A stretch of DNA of 64,000 nucleotides from Actinokineospora bangkokensis (GTDB lineage: Bacteria > Actinomycetota > Actinomycetes > Mycobacteriales > Pseudonocardiaceae). The stretch lies in the NCBI RefSeq assembly GCF_001940455.1, contig NZ_MKQR01000011.1:1-64000 (forward strand). The letters run 5' to 3'. Below, one piece after another: positions 36,001 through 45,500 of the stretch. The translations under genes were made by a program, and so were the position numbers. Within the stretch, counting starts at the first letter, position 1. The number at the start of each line of letters is the position of its first letter. The notes below the pieces were generated by a model. That model worked only from the letters and a program-made list of their open reading frames with translations. It was not told the DNA's origin and ran no database searches.

Positions 36001-39000
36001 GTGCGCCTGCGCGGCGCTGCCGGTGACCCCGGACAGCGAGGTGAACAGGATGAACGCGTCCAGCTCGCCCGCCAGCTCGTCCAGCAGCCTGGCCGCGTCG
36101 ACCTTGGGCGCCAGGACGGCGGCGACGCGCTCGGGCGTGAGCGCGGTGACGACCCCGTCGTCGAGCACGCCCGCGGTGTGGATGACCGCGCGCACGTCGT
36201 GCTCGTCGAACAGGGCGGTGAGGGCGGCGCGGTCGGCGGCGTCGCAGGCGGCGACGGTGACGCGGGTGCCCAGGGCGGTCAGCTCGTCGCGCAGCTCGGG
36301 GGCGCCGGGGGTGTCGAGGCCGCGCCTGCCGAGCAGCAGCAGGTGGTCCGCGCCGTTCTCCGCGCACCACCGGGCGGTGGCCGCGCCCGCGGCGCCGAGC
36401 CCGCCGGTGATCAGGACGGTGCCGCGCGGCTTCCACGTGGACCGGGGCGGGGCGGCGCGCACGACCCGGCGGGCCTTGGCGCCGTCCGGGCCGAGGGTGA
36501 GCTGGTCCTCCGCGGTCTGGGCGAGCGCGGCGCGCAGGTCGGCGACGCGGTAGCCGGGGCGCAGCTCGATGCCGCCGCCCCAGAGGCCGGGCTGCTCCAG
36601 GGCGACGGCGCGGCCGAAGCCGTGCACGTCGGCGGCCGGGGTGGTGGTGGCCAGCCAGAGCCGGGCGGTGCTGCCCGCGGCGACGAGCCGCTGCACGAGG
36701 GCCAGCAGCTCGTCCAGGGTCGGGTCGACCGCGAGCACGCCGGTGGCGTCCTCGACCGCGACGGTGCCGAGGCCGATCGGGTCGTCACCGACGACCGCCC
36801 AGTCGCCCGCCGGGTCACCCGCGGAGAGGCCGACGGGGGTCCAGTCGACCCGGTAGCGCCAGCTGTCGGTGATGTCCTTGGGGGTCTGCTTGACCCAGTA
36901 GCGGCTGCGCTGGAAGGCGTACGTGGGCAGGTCGACGCGGGTGCCGGGGCCGGTGAGGGCGGCCCAGTCCACGGTGCGCCCGCGCGTCCACAGCTCGCCC
37001 GCGGCCCGGAGGGCGGCGCGGACCTCGTCGGTGTCCTTGCGCTGGGCGGGGACGCAGCCCTCGACGACCGGGGTCAGCGCGGCGACGGGTCCGACCTCCA
37101 GCACGTGCGCGGCGTCCAGGCGGGCCGCGCCGTCGGCGAAGCGGACCGCGCGGCGGACGTTGCGGACCCAGTAGGCGGTGTCGCCCGGGTCCTGCTCCCC
37201 TGCGACGCCGATGAACCCGACCTGGGCCCGCCCGCGCTCCACACCGTCCACAAAGGTCTCGAACTCGGCCAGCACCTCGTCCATGTGCGCGGAGTGGAAG
37301 GCGTGGCTCACCTTCAGCAGCGATGCCTTCACCCCGCGCGCCTTGTGCTCGTCCACCATCGCCGCGACCGCATCGGCGTCACCAGACACCACAACGGAAT
37401 CCGAGCTGTTGACCGCGCCCAGCTCGACGCCCTCCGGCAGTTCGACCGCCGACTCCGGCAGTCCGATGGCCGCCATCGCGCCGCGCGCACTCACCGCCCC
37501 CATCAGCGCGCCGCGCTTGACCACCAGCGCCGCAGCATCCTCCAACGAGAACACCCCAGCAGCCCACGCCGCGGCGATCTCCCCCACCGAATGCCCGATC
37601 ACCACATCCGGCCGCACACCCCACGACGCGAACAGCCGCACCATCGCGACCTCGAAAGCGAAGATCGCAGGCTGGGCGAACTGCGTCTCATCAATCCGCG
37701 AACCCTCAACGATCGCATCGCGAACCTCAGCCGGGAACAAGCCCACGACCTCGTCCCACGCGGCACGGAAAGCCGGGAACGCGGCAGCCAGCTCACGCCC
37801 CATACCGGCGCGCTGCGACCCCTGACCGGTGAACACGAACGCCGTCCGGCCGGACGTGGCGGTTCCCCGCACACTCAGCGACCCGAGCCCGGACACCAGC
37901 TCGTCGGCCGACCCGACGACGACCGCCCGCTCCTCGAACGCGGCGCGCCCCGCCAGCGACACGGCGACGTCGGCAGGCGAGAACCCGGCGCCCAGGCGCT
38001 CGGCCAACGCCGCGGCCTGCCCGCGCAGGGCCTTCTCCGACCGCGCCGACAACGGCCACACCGCGAGGCCAGCGGGCGCCGAGGGGGTGCCTGCCGTGGC
38101 GACCTCGGGGGTCTGCGGGGCCTGCTCCAGCACGACGTGCGCGTTGGTCCCGCTCACGCCGAAGGCGGACACGCCCGCGCGGCGGGGGCGGTCGACCGCG
38201 GGCCAGGGGCGGGAAGCGGTCAGCAGCTCCACCGCGCCCGCCGACCAGTCCACCTGCGTCGTCGGGGCGTCGACGTGCAGCGTCTCGGGCAGCACGCCGT
38301 GGCGCAGGGCCATCACCATCTTGATCACACCGGCGACGCCAGCGGCGGCCTGGGTGTGGCCGATGTTGGACTTGATCGACCCCAGCAGCAGCGGGGTCTG
38401 CCGGTCCTGGCCGTAGGTGGCCAGCAGGGCCTGGGCCTCGATCGGGTCGCCGAGGCGGGTGCCGGTGCCGTGCGCCTCGACGGCGTCGACGTCGGCGGGG
38501 GCCAGGCGGGCGTTGTCCAGGGCCTTGAGCACGACGCGCTGCTGGGCGGGCCCGTTGGGGGCGGTGAGCCCGTTGGACGCGCCGTCCTGGTTGACCGCCG
38601 ACCCGCGCACGACGGCGAGCACCTGGTGGCCGTGGCGCTGGGCGTCGGAGAGGCGTTCGAGCAGCAGCATGCCCGCGCCCTCGCCCCAGCCGGTGCCGTC
38701 GGCGGCGTCGGCGAAGGCCCGGCAGCGGCCGTCGGTGGACATGCCGCGCTGGCGGGAGAACTCGATGAACAGCGCGGGCGTGGCCATGACGGTGGCGCCG
38801 CCCGCCAGCGCCAGCGAGCACTCCCCCGCGCGCAGCGCCTGCACGGCCAGGTGCAGCGACACCAGCGACGCCGAGCACGCGGTGTCGACGGAGACGGTCG
38901 GGCCCTCCAGGCCCAGGGTGTAGGCGACGCGGCCGGAGATGACGCTGGCGGCGTTGCCGGTGAGCAGGTGCCCGTCCACGGCGTCCCCGGCCTCGACGAC

Positions 39001-39513
39001 CAGGCTGGTGTAGTCCTGCCCGTTGGTGCCGATGAACACGCCGGTCTCGGTGCCGCGCAGCGACACCGGGTCCAGCCCGGCGCGCTCGACGGCCTCCCAG
39101 GAGGTCTCCAGCAGCAGCCGCTGCTGCGGGTCCATGGCGACGGCCTCGCGCGGGGAGATGCCGAAGAAGCCAGGGTCGAACTCGGCGGCGGCGTCGAGGA
39201 AGCTGCCGCGCGCGGCGTAGAAGGTGCCCGCGCGCTCCCCCTCGGGGTCGTAGAGGGCGTCGATGTCCCAGCCGCGGTCGGTGGGCAGGTCACCGGTGGC
39301 GTCGCCGCCCGCGGCCACCAGGTCCCACAGGTCCTCGGGGCTGGCGACGCCGCCGGGGAAGCGGCAGGCCATGCCGACGACCGCGATCGGCTCACCGGCG
39401 CGCTCCTCGGCGGCGCGCAGCCGCTCGTGCGCGGTCTCCAGCTCCGCGGTGGCGCGCTTGAGGAAGTGCCGGAGCTTGGCCTCGGTGCTCTGCTGCTGCC
39501 CGGGGTGGGACAT
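27094..39513 (-). CDS. Type I modular PKS, three malonyl ketoreducing modules (M6-M8)
   Basis: 4139 aa. ATG 39513 has AAAGGA eight nt upstream. The N-terminal docking helix is [22 protein letters not shown]6: KS from about 42, Cys about 212, AT 564-869, KR from 1033, ACP Ser about 1316. M7: KS from 1376, AT 1881-2189, KR from 2373, ACP Ser about 2654. M8: KS from 2709, AT 3221-3548, KR from 3724, ACP Ser about 4020. The docking tail is [15 protein letters not shown]. All three AT domains carry GHSVGE and HAFH (malonyl) and all three modules have only a KR, so this protein should build an unbranched 1,3-polyol stretch. It is separated from the previous gene by 32 nt. It is followed by a strong inverted repeat (27062-27025) and the only long intergenic gap of the window, suggesting that a transcript may end here. 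Confidence 0.98.
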   Translation of the reverse strand: MSHPGQQQSTEAKLRHFLKRATAELETAHERLRAAEERAGEPIAVVGMACRFPGGVASPEDLWDLVAAGGDATGDLPTDRGWDIDALYDPEGERAGTFYAARGSFLDAAAEFDPGFFGISPREAVAMDPQQRLLLETSWEAVERAGLDPVSLRGTETGVFIGTNGQDYTSLVVEAGDAVDGHLLTGNAASVISGRVAYTLGLEGPTVSVDTACSASLVSLHLAVQALRAGECSLALAGGATVMATPALFIEFSRQRGMSTDGRCRAFADAADGTGWGEGAGMLLLERLSDAQRHGHQVLAVVRGSAVNQDGASNGLTAPNGPAQQRVVLKALDNARLAPADVDAVEAHGTGTRLGDPIEAQALLATYGQDRQTPLLLGSIKSNIGHTQAAAGVAGVIKMVMALRHGVLPETLHVDAPTTQVDWSAGAVELLTASRPWPAVDRPRRAGVSAFGVSGTNAHVVLEQAPQTPEVATAGTPSAPAGLAVWPLSARSEKALRGQAAALAERLGAGFSPADVAVSLAGRAAFEERAVVVGSADELVSGLGSLSVRGTATSGRTAFVFTGQGSQRAGMGRELAAAFPAFRAAWDEVVGLFPAEVRDAIVEGSRIDETQFAQPAIFAFEVAMVRLFASWGVRPDVVIGHSVGEIAAAWAAGVFSLEDAAALVVKRGALMGAVSARGAMAAIGLPESAVELPEGVELGAVNSSDSVVVSGDADAVAAMVDEHKARGVKASLLKVSHAFHSAHMDEVLAEFETFVDGVERGRAQVGFIGVAGEQDPGDTAYWVRNVRRAVRFADGAARLDAAHVLEVGPVAALTPVVEGCVPAQRKDTDEVRAALRAAGELWTRGRTVDWAALTGPGTRVDLPTYAFQRSRYWVKQTPKDITDSWRYRVDWTPVGLSAGDPAGDWAVVGDDPIGLGTVAVEDATGVLAVDPTLDELLALVQRLVAAGSTARLWLATTTPAADVHGFGRAVALEQPGLWGGGIELRPGYRVADLRAALAQTAEDQLTLGPDGAKARRVVRAAPPRSTWKPRGTVLITGGLGAAGAATARWCAENGADHLLLLGRRGLDTPGAPELRDELTALGTRVTVAACDAADRAALTALFDEHDVRAVIHTAGVLDDGVVTALTPERVAAVLAPKVDAARLLDELAGELDAFILFTSLSGVTGSAAQAHYAAANAALDALADDRRARGLPATAIAWGAWAGGGMAAEGPAAGRVDRGGLTPMPPALAVRALGKAVGDGRVILADLDLDRFVPAFTASRPSALFSELHTPAAADPGTPDEVGDLGELVRACTAGVLAYPSAADVAPGKAFRDLGIDSLTALELRNALARATGLALPATLVFDFPTPAALADHLTGLLGGTAKTERTRAVAVADDPIAIVSMACRFPGGVASPEDFWALLTEGRDALGGFPADRGWDLDALFDTDPDRPGTSHTAEGGFLADVAGFDADLFGVSPREALAMDPQQRLLLHTAWEAFERAGLDPTAVRGSATGVFVGTNGQDYATALGADLSEHGGYLATGNAASVVSGRLSYSFGLEGPALTVDTACSASLVALHLAAQSLRSGECDLALAGGVTVMSTPAVFIEFSRQRGLAGDGRCKAFSADADGTGWGEGVGLLLVERLSDAERNGHPVLAVLRGSAVNQDGASNGLTAPNGPAQQRVIRSALASGGLVASDVDAVEAHGTGTVLGDPIEAQALLATYGQDRERPLWLGSVKSNIGHTQAAAGAAGVIKSVLALRHGVLPRTLHVSGPNEHVDWTTGSVSLLTEPQPLPAVERPWRIGVSSFGVSGTNAHLVVEQVPAPAPAAPRERARVVPLVVSGHTAEAVRDQAARLAHVEADPVDIAFTLLTARAALAHSGVAVGDRTFLPVAAASGRVAFAFTGQGSQRAGMGRELAAVFPAFEAAWDEVMGLFPVEVRDAITEGTRIDETQFAQPAILAFEVAMVRLLASWGVRPDVVIGHSVGEIAAAWAAGVFSLEDAAALVVKRGALMGAVTARGAMAAIALSEDEVQLPAGVELGAVNGPDSVVVSGDADAVAAMVDEHKARGVKASLLKVSHAFHSAHMDEVLAEFTAFVAGIERGPARVEFVGAAGDDDPTTTAYWTANLRGTVRFGAGAARLAAGHVLEVGPDAALTPWLDGAVPAQRGGDEETAAVRALATLHARGVAVDWAEFFAGLDARVIDLPTYPFQQRRFWPAARDTGTRALHYVEDWAPIPVPAATATDSGWLLVHPEGVEPPLPGMPALAVPTGTDRHGLAALLAGAAQPLGALSVLDDAADVLVLLQAMGDADVPGRLWAVATDAGTAGLARTAALEQPDRWGGVVHHDGSDWHLVARALGGAEDEVAVRDGVLLGRRVTRPAPTAGAWRPTGTVLVTGGTGALGAHVARWLRDNGADRIVLAGRRGLDAPGAAALAEETGAVVRAVDVTDRAALAALLTEFPPNAVVHAAGLLDDGVVDGLTPERMRAVDGPKVDAARLLDELTGDLDAFVLFSSAAATFGAAGQANYAAANARLDALARARHAAGKPATALAWGPWAEDGMAADLGERAGMRRLRTGPALAAMATAVASGHPVVTIADLDWATFAPALSALRPKPALDGVAEAREALRAAAERARPADLGGKELLALVRETAAAVLGHTGVSAVPADKAFRDLGADSLTAVEIRNLLGAATGLPLPAGLVFDHPTPARLAAELARLLGHGEVEQASGPARATDEPIAIVAMACRFPGGADTPERLWDLLRAGGDAVGPFPADRGWDTTLLHGEGGLSHTREGGFLHDVPDFDADLFGISPREALAMDPQQRLLLETTWEAFERAGLDPRSLRGSATGVFVGTNGQDYASLLMDAAHDVGGHIATGNAASVVSGRLSYVFGLEGPAVTVDTACSSSLVALHWAVQALRSGECDLAVAGGVTVMSTPGAFIEFSRQGGLAGDGRCKAFSAEADGTGWGEGAGVLLVERLSDARRHGHEVLAVVRGSAVNQDGASNGLTAPNGPAQQRVIRAALAAAGLAPSDVDAVEAHGTGTVLGDPIEAEALLAAYGQDRERPLWLGSVKSNIGHTQAAAGVAGVMKVVLALRNGLLPKTLHAAEASPHVDWSRGPVRLLSEPVEWDGGDRPRRAGVSSFGFSGTNAHVIVEQAPPAPEPQEGAGLDVPVPWVVSGASADALRAQVERLRAVEADPAAVGAALALHRADLDHRAVAVGTSAEDLRAALDRAAGVVAGAGSTAFLFSGQGAQRAGMGLDLAAAFPAFAQAWEEVLAHYPDTVREVLTSGDARVDRTEYTQPGLFAVEVALARLFESWDVLPDAVAGHSVGEIAAAHVAGVLSLADACRMVVARGALMGALPEGGAMVALALAEDELDLPPGVDLAAVNGPRSVVVSGPAEPVLAFAERHAAQGVRTKRLTVSHAFHSSLMDPVLDAFAEVVRGLTFAEPTIAAVSAVTGGPAEQVWTDPEHWVRQVREPVRFGAAVRALDATALLEIGPDSVLLAMAEAAGSSAALVAAQRSGVDQAHAAVSALAALHAHGVAVDWSVFFAGVRPAQLPTYAFQRRRYWPQQATPAVDPVHYADAWQPVTPGAGGTDPADIAVLGEGWPVADALAARGAAVVPHPAGTTAPVLVVRADDAADLLTALHNAPAGTRVWGVTTRAVAAGSTDPAPVPAHAAAWGLGRVAALELPDRWGGLVDLPEDPDWDTLLGVLAGPDDEVALRRGAVLSRRVVRAEPTGDWRPAGTVLITGGTGALGARVARWAAAHGADRLVLLSRGGPDAPGAAELVAELPVPAHVVAADAADRDAVAAVLDRFPVDAVVHAAGVLDDGVLDGLTADRLAAVARPKSGAAAVLDELTRDRELSAFVLFSSASATFGAAGQGNYAAANAELDALARARRQAGLPATSIAWGPWAEDGMAAGLDGRFGRGGLAALDPDRALAALARCATGADPVVTVADVDWPRFAAAFTAVRRGRLLDALPEARATQAAAPARVPDLAARLAGAADREHVALEAVREAAAAVLGHPSVDAVPADKSFRDLGFDSLTAVEFRNVLGAAGLALPATAVFDHPTPRALAAFAVGQLSSAGLPALLAELDRIERDLGAAAADALDRARVAVRLRGLLDAWTGAGATDEGDEDEAVLSLDSDDELFALIERNLGQE
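27330..31386 (-). other. PKS module M8: KS-AT(malonyl)-KR-ACP
   Basis: [11 protein letters not shown]; loop [26 protein letters not shown] and [10 protein letters not shown] (malonyl); this AT belongs to a different sequence group from those of M6 and M7. KR GGTGALG, LDD ([10 protein letters not shown]-type), [34 protein letters not shown]. Expected: beta-hydroxyl. It is the last module of its protein. Confidence 0.92.
31420..35397 (-). other. PKS module M7: KS-AT(malonyl)-KR-ACP
   Basis: [11 protein letters not shown]; loop [25 protein letters not shown] and SHAFHSAH (malonyl), sharing exact nucleotide tracts with the M6 AT. KR GGTGALG, LDD ([10 protein letters not shown]-type), [34 protein letters not shown]. 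Expected: beta-hydroxyl. Confidence 0.92.
35440..39396 (-). other. PKS module M6: KS-AT(malonyl)-KR-ACP
   Basis: [11 protein letters not shown]; loop [24 protein letters not shown] and SHAFHSAH (malonyl). KR has the variant loop GGLGAAG, LDD ([10 protein letters not shown]-type), and [21 protein letters not shown]. The usual FSS is FTS and His stands before Tyr, but the Ser, Tyr and Asn positions remain. [12 protein letters not shown]. The AT is closely related to those of M7 and M4. Expected: beta-hydroxyl, no branch. Confidence 0.91.
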
Positions 39514-39545
39514 CTGCGTGGTCCTTTCGGTCGCCCTGGGCCGGT

Positions 39546-42500
39546 TCAGGAGATGCCGAACTTGGTGCCGAGGAGGTCGAACATCTCGTCGTCGGTCGCG
39601 TCGTCGAAGGTGGCGGGGTCACCGCCGGGACCGGCCTCGGCCGGGTCGTCGAGCAGGGCGCGCAGCCGGGTCAGGACCCGGGTGCGGGTGGTGGCGTCGA
39701 GGGCGTCGGCGGCCAGCGCGGCCTCCAGCCCGGCCAGGTCGCGCAGGGCGTCGGTGGCCGGATCGGCCCCGGCGACCAGCCGCCCGGTGAGCAGGGCGGC
39801 CACGGCCTCGGCGGTGGGGTGGTCGAACACCAGCGTGGCGGGCAGGTCCAGCCCGCACGCGGCGGCGAGCCGGTTGCGCAGGTCCACTGCGGTCAGCGAG
39901 TCGAACCCGAGCTCCTTGAGCGGCTTGGTCGCCGGGACGTCCCCGCCGCCGGAGCGGCCGAGCACGGCGGCGATCTGCTCGCGCACCTCGGTGAGCACCA
40001 CGTCGGCGGCGGCCCGCTGGTCGAGCCCGGCGAGGCGGGCGCGCAGCCCGGTCGCGGCCTGCGGGCGCTCGGCCGGGTCGGGGGCCGCGGCCTCGGGGAT
40101 GGCGCCGATCAGCGGGCTGGGGCGGGTGGCGGCGAACCCGGCGCTGAACCGCGCCCAGTCGACGTCGGCCACGGTGACGACGGTGTCGCCGTGGTCGATG
40201 GCCTGCTCCAGCGCGGCGACGGCCAGCTCGGGCGGCATCGGCGCGAGGCCGCCCTGGCGCATCCGGGCGGCCCGGGTCCCCTGCTCGGCCAGCCCGCCGC
40301 CGCCCCAGGCGCCCCAGGCCACCGAGGTGGCGGGGAGCCCGGTGGCGCGGCGGCGCTCGGCGACGGCGTCGAGGTGGGCGTTGGCCGCGGCGTAGTTGCC
40401 CTGACCCGCGCCGCCGGTGGTCGAGGCCAGCGAGGAGAACAGCACGAACGCGGACACCTCGCCCACCAGGTCGTGCAGGTTCTGCGTCGCGGTGGTCTTG
40501 GGGCGCAGGACGGTGGCGGCGCTGGCGGGGGTCAGCGCGTCCAGGACACCGTCGTCGAGCACGCCCGCGGTGTGGAAGACGGCGCTGACCGGGTGCTCGG
40601 CGAGCACGGCGGCGAGCGCGCCGCGGTCGGCGGCGTCGCAGGCCACCACCGCGACCTCGGCACCGGTCGCCCGCAGCTCGGCGGCGAGGGCGTCCGCGCC
40701 GGGGGCGTCGGGTCCCTGGCGGCTGAGCAGCAGCAGGCTGTCCGCGCCGCGGGCGGCGAGCCAGCGGGCGACGTGGCCGCCGATCGCACCGGTGCCGCCG
40801 GTGACGAGCACCCGGCCCTCCGGCTTCCACTGAGCCGGGGCGGGCGCGCCGCCCAGCGGCGCGCGGACGAGCCTGCGCGCGTGGACGCCCGAGGGTCGGA
40901 CGGCCACCTGGTCCTCCGTGCCCGCGAGGACGCCCGCCAGGCGCTCGGCGGCCCGGTCGGTGGGCGTGGCGGGGGCGTCGACCAGACCGCCCCAGCGGCG
41001 GGGGTGCTCCAGGGCGGCGACCCGACCCAGGCCCCAGACCTGGGCGGCGGCGAGGTCGTCGGGGGCCTCGCCGGGGCGGGTGGCGACCGCGCCCCTGGTC
41101 AGGCACCACAGCGGGGCGGCGATCCCGGCGCGCAGCAGGGCGGTGGTCCCGGCCAGGGCCGCGCTGACCTCCGGGTGGTCGGGCAGCGGGCGGGTGTCGA
41201 GCGCCAGCAGCGACAGCACCCCGTCCCAGTCCCCCGCCACCTCGGCCGGGTCGACCTCGGCCGGGCCCGCCGCGAGGTCGACCCGGGAGACCTGCGCGCC
41301 CCGGGCGGTCAGCGCGCGGGTCAGCGGGTCCACCCACGGGTCGGCGGCGCCGCCCTCGGGGACCACGAGCAGCCAGCGGCCGCCGAGCGCGGCGGTGGGC
41401 TCGGGCAGCTGCTCCCAGGTGACGCGGTAGCGCCAGGAGTCCAGGGTGTCGCGGACGGTGCCGCGCTCGCGCCAGGCGGCGAGCGCGGGCAGCAGGTCGG
41501 TGAGGCGGGCGTCGGCGTCGACCCGCAGCGTGGCGGCGAGCGCGTCCGGGTCCTGCCCCGCGACCGCGGCCCAGAACTCGGCGTCGGCGGCCGAGCCCGC
41601 CGCGGCCGGGGTGGTGGCCGGGGTCGGCCAGAAGCGCTCGTGCTGGAAGGCGTAGGTGGGCAGGTCGACCCGCCTGCCGGGGGCCACCGCGGCGAAGTCC
41701 GGCGCCAGGCCGCGCACGACGCCCTCACCGAGCGACAGCAGCATCCGGTCGAGGCCGCCGGTGCCGCGGCGCAGCGAGCCCACCGCGACGACCCCGTCCG
41801 GCAGGGCCATGGTGAGCACCGGGTGCGGGGAGCACTCGATGAACGCGTGCCCCGCCAGCTCGGTGACGGCGTCGGCGAACTGGACCGTCGAGCGCAGGTT
41901 GGCGAACCAGTAGTCGGCGTCGAGGGCCGTGCCGTCCTCGAAGCGGCCGGTCAGGGTGGAGCGCACCGGGACCGCGCCCGCGCGGGGGCGGACCGGGGCG
42001 AGCACGTCGAGCAGTTCCGCGCGCAGCTCGTCGACCTGGGCGGAGTGCGAGGCGTAGTCGACCGGCACCCGCTTGGCGCGCACGTCGTCGGCCTCGCACG
42101 CGGCCACCAGCTCGTCGAGCGCGGCGGGCTCGCCGGAGACGACGACCGCCGACGCGCCGTTGACCGCGGCGACCGAGACCCGCTCCCCGAACGGCGCGAT
42201 CCGCTCGCGGACCTCGGCCTCACCCAGCGCGACCGACACCATGCCGCCGCGCCCGGCCAGCCGCCGCAGCACCTGCGAGCGCAGCGCGACGACCCGGGCA
42301 CCGTCCTGGAGCGACAGCGCGCCCGCCACAACAGCAGCCGCGATCTCCCCCTGCGAGTGGCCGACCACCGCGTCGGGCCGGATGCCCCAGGACCGCCACA
42401 CCTCGGCCAGCGACACCATCACCGACCACAGGACGGGCTGCACGACGTCCACGCGCTCCAACAGCGCGGCATCGCCCAACGCCTCGTCCAACGACCAGTC

Positions 42501-45500
42501 CACGAACTCCGACAACGCGGCGGCGCACTCGGCAAGCCGCTCGGCGAACACCGGCGACTCCGCAGCCAGCTCTCGGGCCATGCCCACCCACTGCGAACCC
42601 TGCCCCGGGAAGACGAACACGACGCCGTCGACCTCGGTCGCCTCGCCGCGCGCGACCCCGGCGGCGGGCTCGTCGCGGCTGACCGCGGCCAAGCCCTCCA
42701 GCAGGTCCTCGGCGCTGCGGCCGACGACGGCGGCCCGGTGCGCGAGCGCGGCGCGCCCGGCCAGGGTCGCGGCGACGTCGACCGGCGAGAAGCCCCCCGC
42801 GAGGGCGGAGCGCAGCCGCGCGGCCTGCTCGGCCACCCCCGCCGCCGTCCCCGCGGACAGCGGCAGCAGCACCGCGGGCGGCTGCGCCGAGGCGACGGGC
42901 TCGGGCGCGGGGCCCTGCTCCAGCACGACGTGGGCGTTGGTGCCGCTGACGCCGAAGGAGGACACCGCGGCCCGGCGCGGCCGGTCCCGCTCGGGCCACG
43001 GGCGGGCCTCGGCCAGCACCTCCACGGCCCCGCTGGTCCAGTCGACGTGCGGGGTGGGGGCGTCGACGTGCAGGCTGGCGGGCATCACCCCGTGCCGCAT
43101 CGCCAGCACCGCCTTGATCACCCCGGCCACGCCCGCGGCGGCCTGCGTGTGCCCCAGGTTGGACTTCACCGAGCCCAGGTACAGCGGCTCGGCGCGGTCT
43201 GCGCCGTAGGTCGCGAGCAGCGCCTGGGCCTCGATCGGGTCCCCGAGCGCGGTACCGGTGCCGTGCGCCTCGACCAGGTCCACATCGGACCCGTCGAGGC
43301 CCGCGGCGGCGAGCGCGGCCCGGATGACCCGCTGCTGGGCGGGCCCGTTCGGGGCGGTCAGGCCGTTGGAGGCGCCGTCGGAGTTCACCGCCGACCCGCG
43401 CAGCACGGCCAGCACCTCGTCCCCGCGCCGCAGGGCGTCGGAGAGCCTGCGCACGACCAGCACGCCGACGCCCTCGCCCCAGCCCGTGCCGTCCGCGGCG
43501 GCGGCGAAGGGCTTGCACCGGCCGTCGGCGGCCAGGCCGCGCTGGCGCGCGAACTCCACGTAGGCGCCGGGGGTCGACATGACGGTGACCCCGCCCGCCA
43601 GCGCGGTGTCGCACTCGCCGGAGCGCAGCGCCTGGGCGGCCAGGTGCAGGGCGACCAGCGAGGCCGAGCAGGCGGTGTCGACGGTGACCGAGGGGCCGTG
43701 CAGGCCGAAGGCGTAGGACACCCGACCGGAGACGACGCTGGCCGCGTTGCCGGTGGCGATGTGCCCGTCGACCGGCTCGCCGGAGTTGGTGATCAGCGAC
43801 AGGTAGTCCTGCCCGTTGGTGCCCACGAACACCCCGGTGGCGCTGCCGCGCACCCCGCGCGGGTCGAGCCCGGCGCGCTCCAGCGCCTCCCACGAGGTCT
43901 CCAGCAGCAACCGCTGCTGCGGGTCCATCGCCAGCGCCTCGCGCGGGGACACGCCGAACAGGTCGGCGTCGAACCCGGTGGCGTCGGCCAGGAAGCCGCC
44001 CTCGCGCACGTAGGTCGTGCCGGGGTGGTCGGGGTCGTCGTGGAACAGCGAGTCGAGGTCCCAGCCGCGGTCGCGGGGGAACGGGCCGACCGCGTCGCCG
44101 CCGTCGACGAGCAGCTGCCACAGCTGCTCGGGGCTGCCGACCCCGCCGGGGAAGCGGCAGGCCATGCCGACGACGGCGATCGGCTCGTCGGCGCCGGCGG
44201 CGGTGGCGGTGCTGCCCGCGGCGGCGGTGGTGCCCGCGAGGTGGCGGGCGAGGTCGGCGGGGGTCGGGTGGTCGAACACGAGCGTGGCGGGCAGCGGACT
44301 GCCCGCCACCTCCGCGAGCAGGTTGCGGAACTCCACGGCGGTGAGCGAGTCGAAGCCCAGGTCGCGGAAGGCGCTGTCGGCGGGCACGGCGGCGACCCCG
44401 CTGTGGCCGAGGACGGCGGCGGCGGTCTCGCGGACCACGCGCAGCGCCGACGCCTCGTCGGTCCAGGTCTCGCGGGCGGGGGCGGCGGCGCGGCGGGCCT
44501 CGGGCAGCGCGGCGAACAGCGGGGCCCGGCGGGCGCCGAGCACGCCCCAGTCGATGTCCGCGACGGTGACGGCGGGCAGCCCGGTGCCCACGGCGGCGGC
44601 CAGCGCGGTGAGCGCGCGGTCCGGGTCCATCGCGGCGAACCCGCCGCGGGCGGTGCGGTCGGCGGCCCCGGCGGTGTCGGCGGCCATGCCCGACCCGGCC
44701 CACGGGCCCCAGGCCAGCGAGGTGACCGGGGTCCCGGCGGCGCGGGCGCGGCGGGCGAACTCGTCCAGCTCGGCGTTGGCGGCGGCGTAGTTGCCCTGCC
44801 CGGCGGAGCCGAAGGTCGCCGCGGCGGAGGAGAAGACGACGAACGCCTCCACCCCGCCGACCCGCTCGACGGCCTCGGCCAGCACGCGCACGGCGGCGAG
44901 CTTGGGCGCGGCGACGGTGGCGAGCCGGTCCGGGGTCAGCCGGTCCAGCACCCCGTCGTCGAGCACGCCCGCGGTGTGCACCACCGCGGTCGGGCGGACC
45001 TCGTTGACGAGCGCGGCCACGGCGTCCCGGTCGGTGGCGTCGGCGGCGCGCGCCTCGGCGCCCAGGGCGGCGGCGGTCTCGGCGTCGAGCCCGCGCCTGC
45101 TGACCAGCACGACCCGCTCCGCGCCCTGCTCGGCGCACCAGCGGGCGGTCTCGCGGGCGAGGCCACCGGTGCCGGTGATCAGCACCGTCCCGCGCGGGCG
45201 CCAGCGCTCGCGGCCGGAGACGCGCACGAGCCTGCGGGCGAACACCGCGCCGTCGCGCACCGCGGTCTCGGGCTCGCCGCTGGCCACCACCGGCCCCAGG
45301 TCGGCCGGGCCGGTGACCCGGACCAGGCCGCCCCAGCGCTCGGGCACCTCCAGCGCGGCGGTGCGGCCGAGGGCGGCGATGGCCTCGGTGTGCTCGCCGT
45401 CGTCGGGCAGGACGAACCACAGCGGCGCGGTCGCGCCCTGCAGCAGGGCCAGCGCCTCGGCCGGGGTGGCCGGGCTGTGCGGGGCCCAGTCCGCGGGCAG

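Noticed and set aside
35570-36420. M6 KR as inactive because of FTS and AHYAAAN variants
   Set aside because: The catalytic Ser, Tyr and Asn positions and the LDD motif remain, the cofactor loop GGLGAAG is conservative, and KS7 has the loop that goes with hydroxy substrates.
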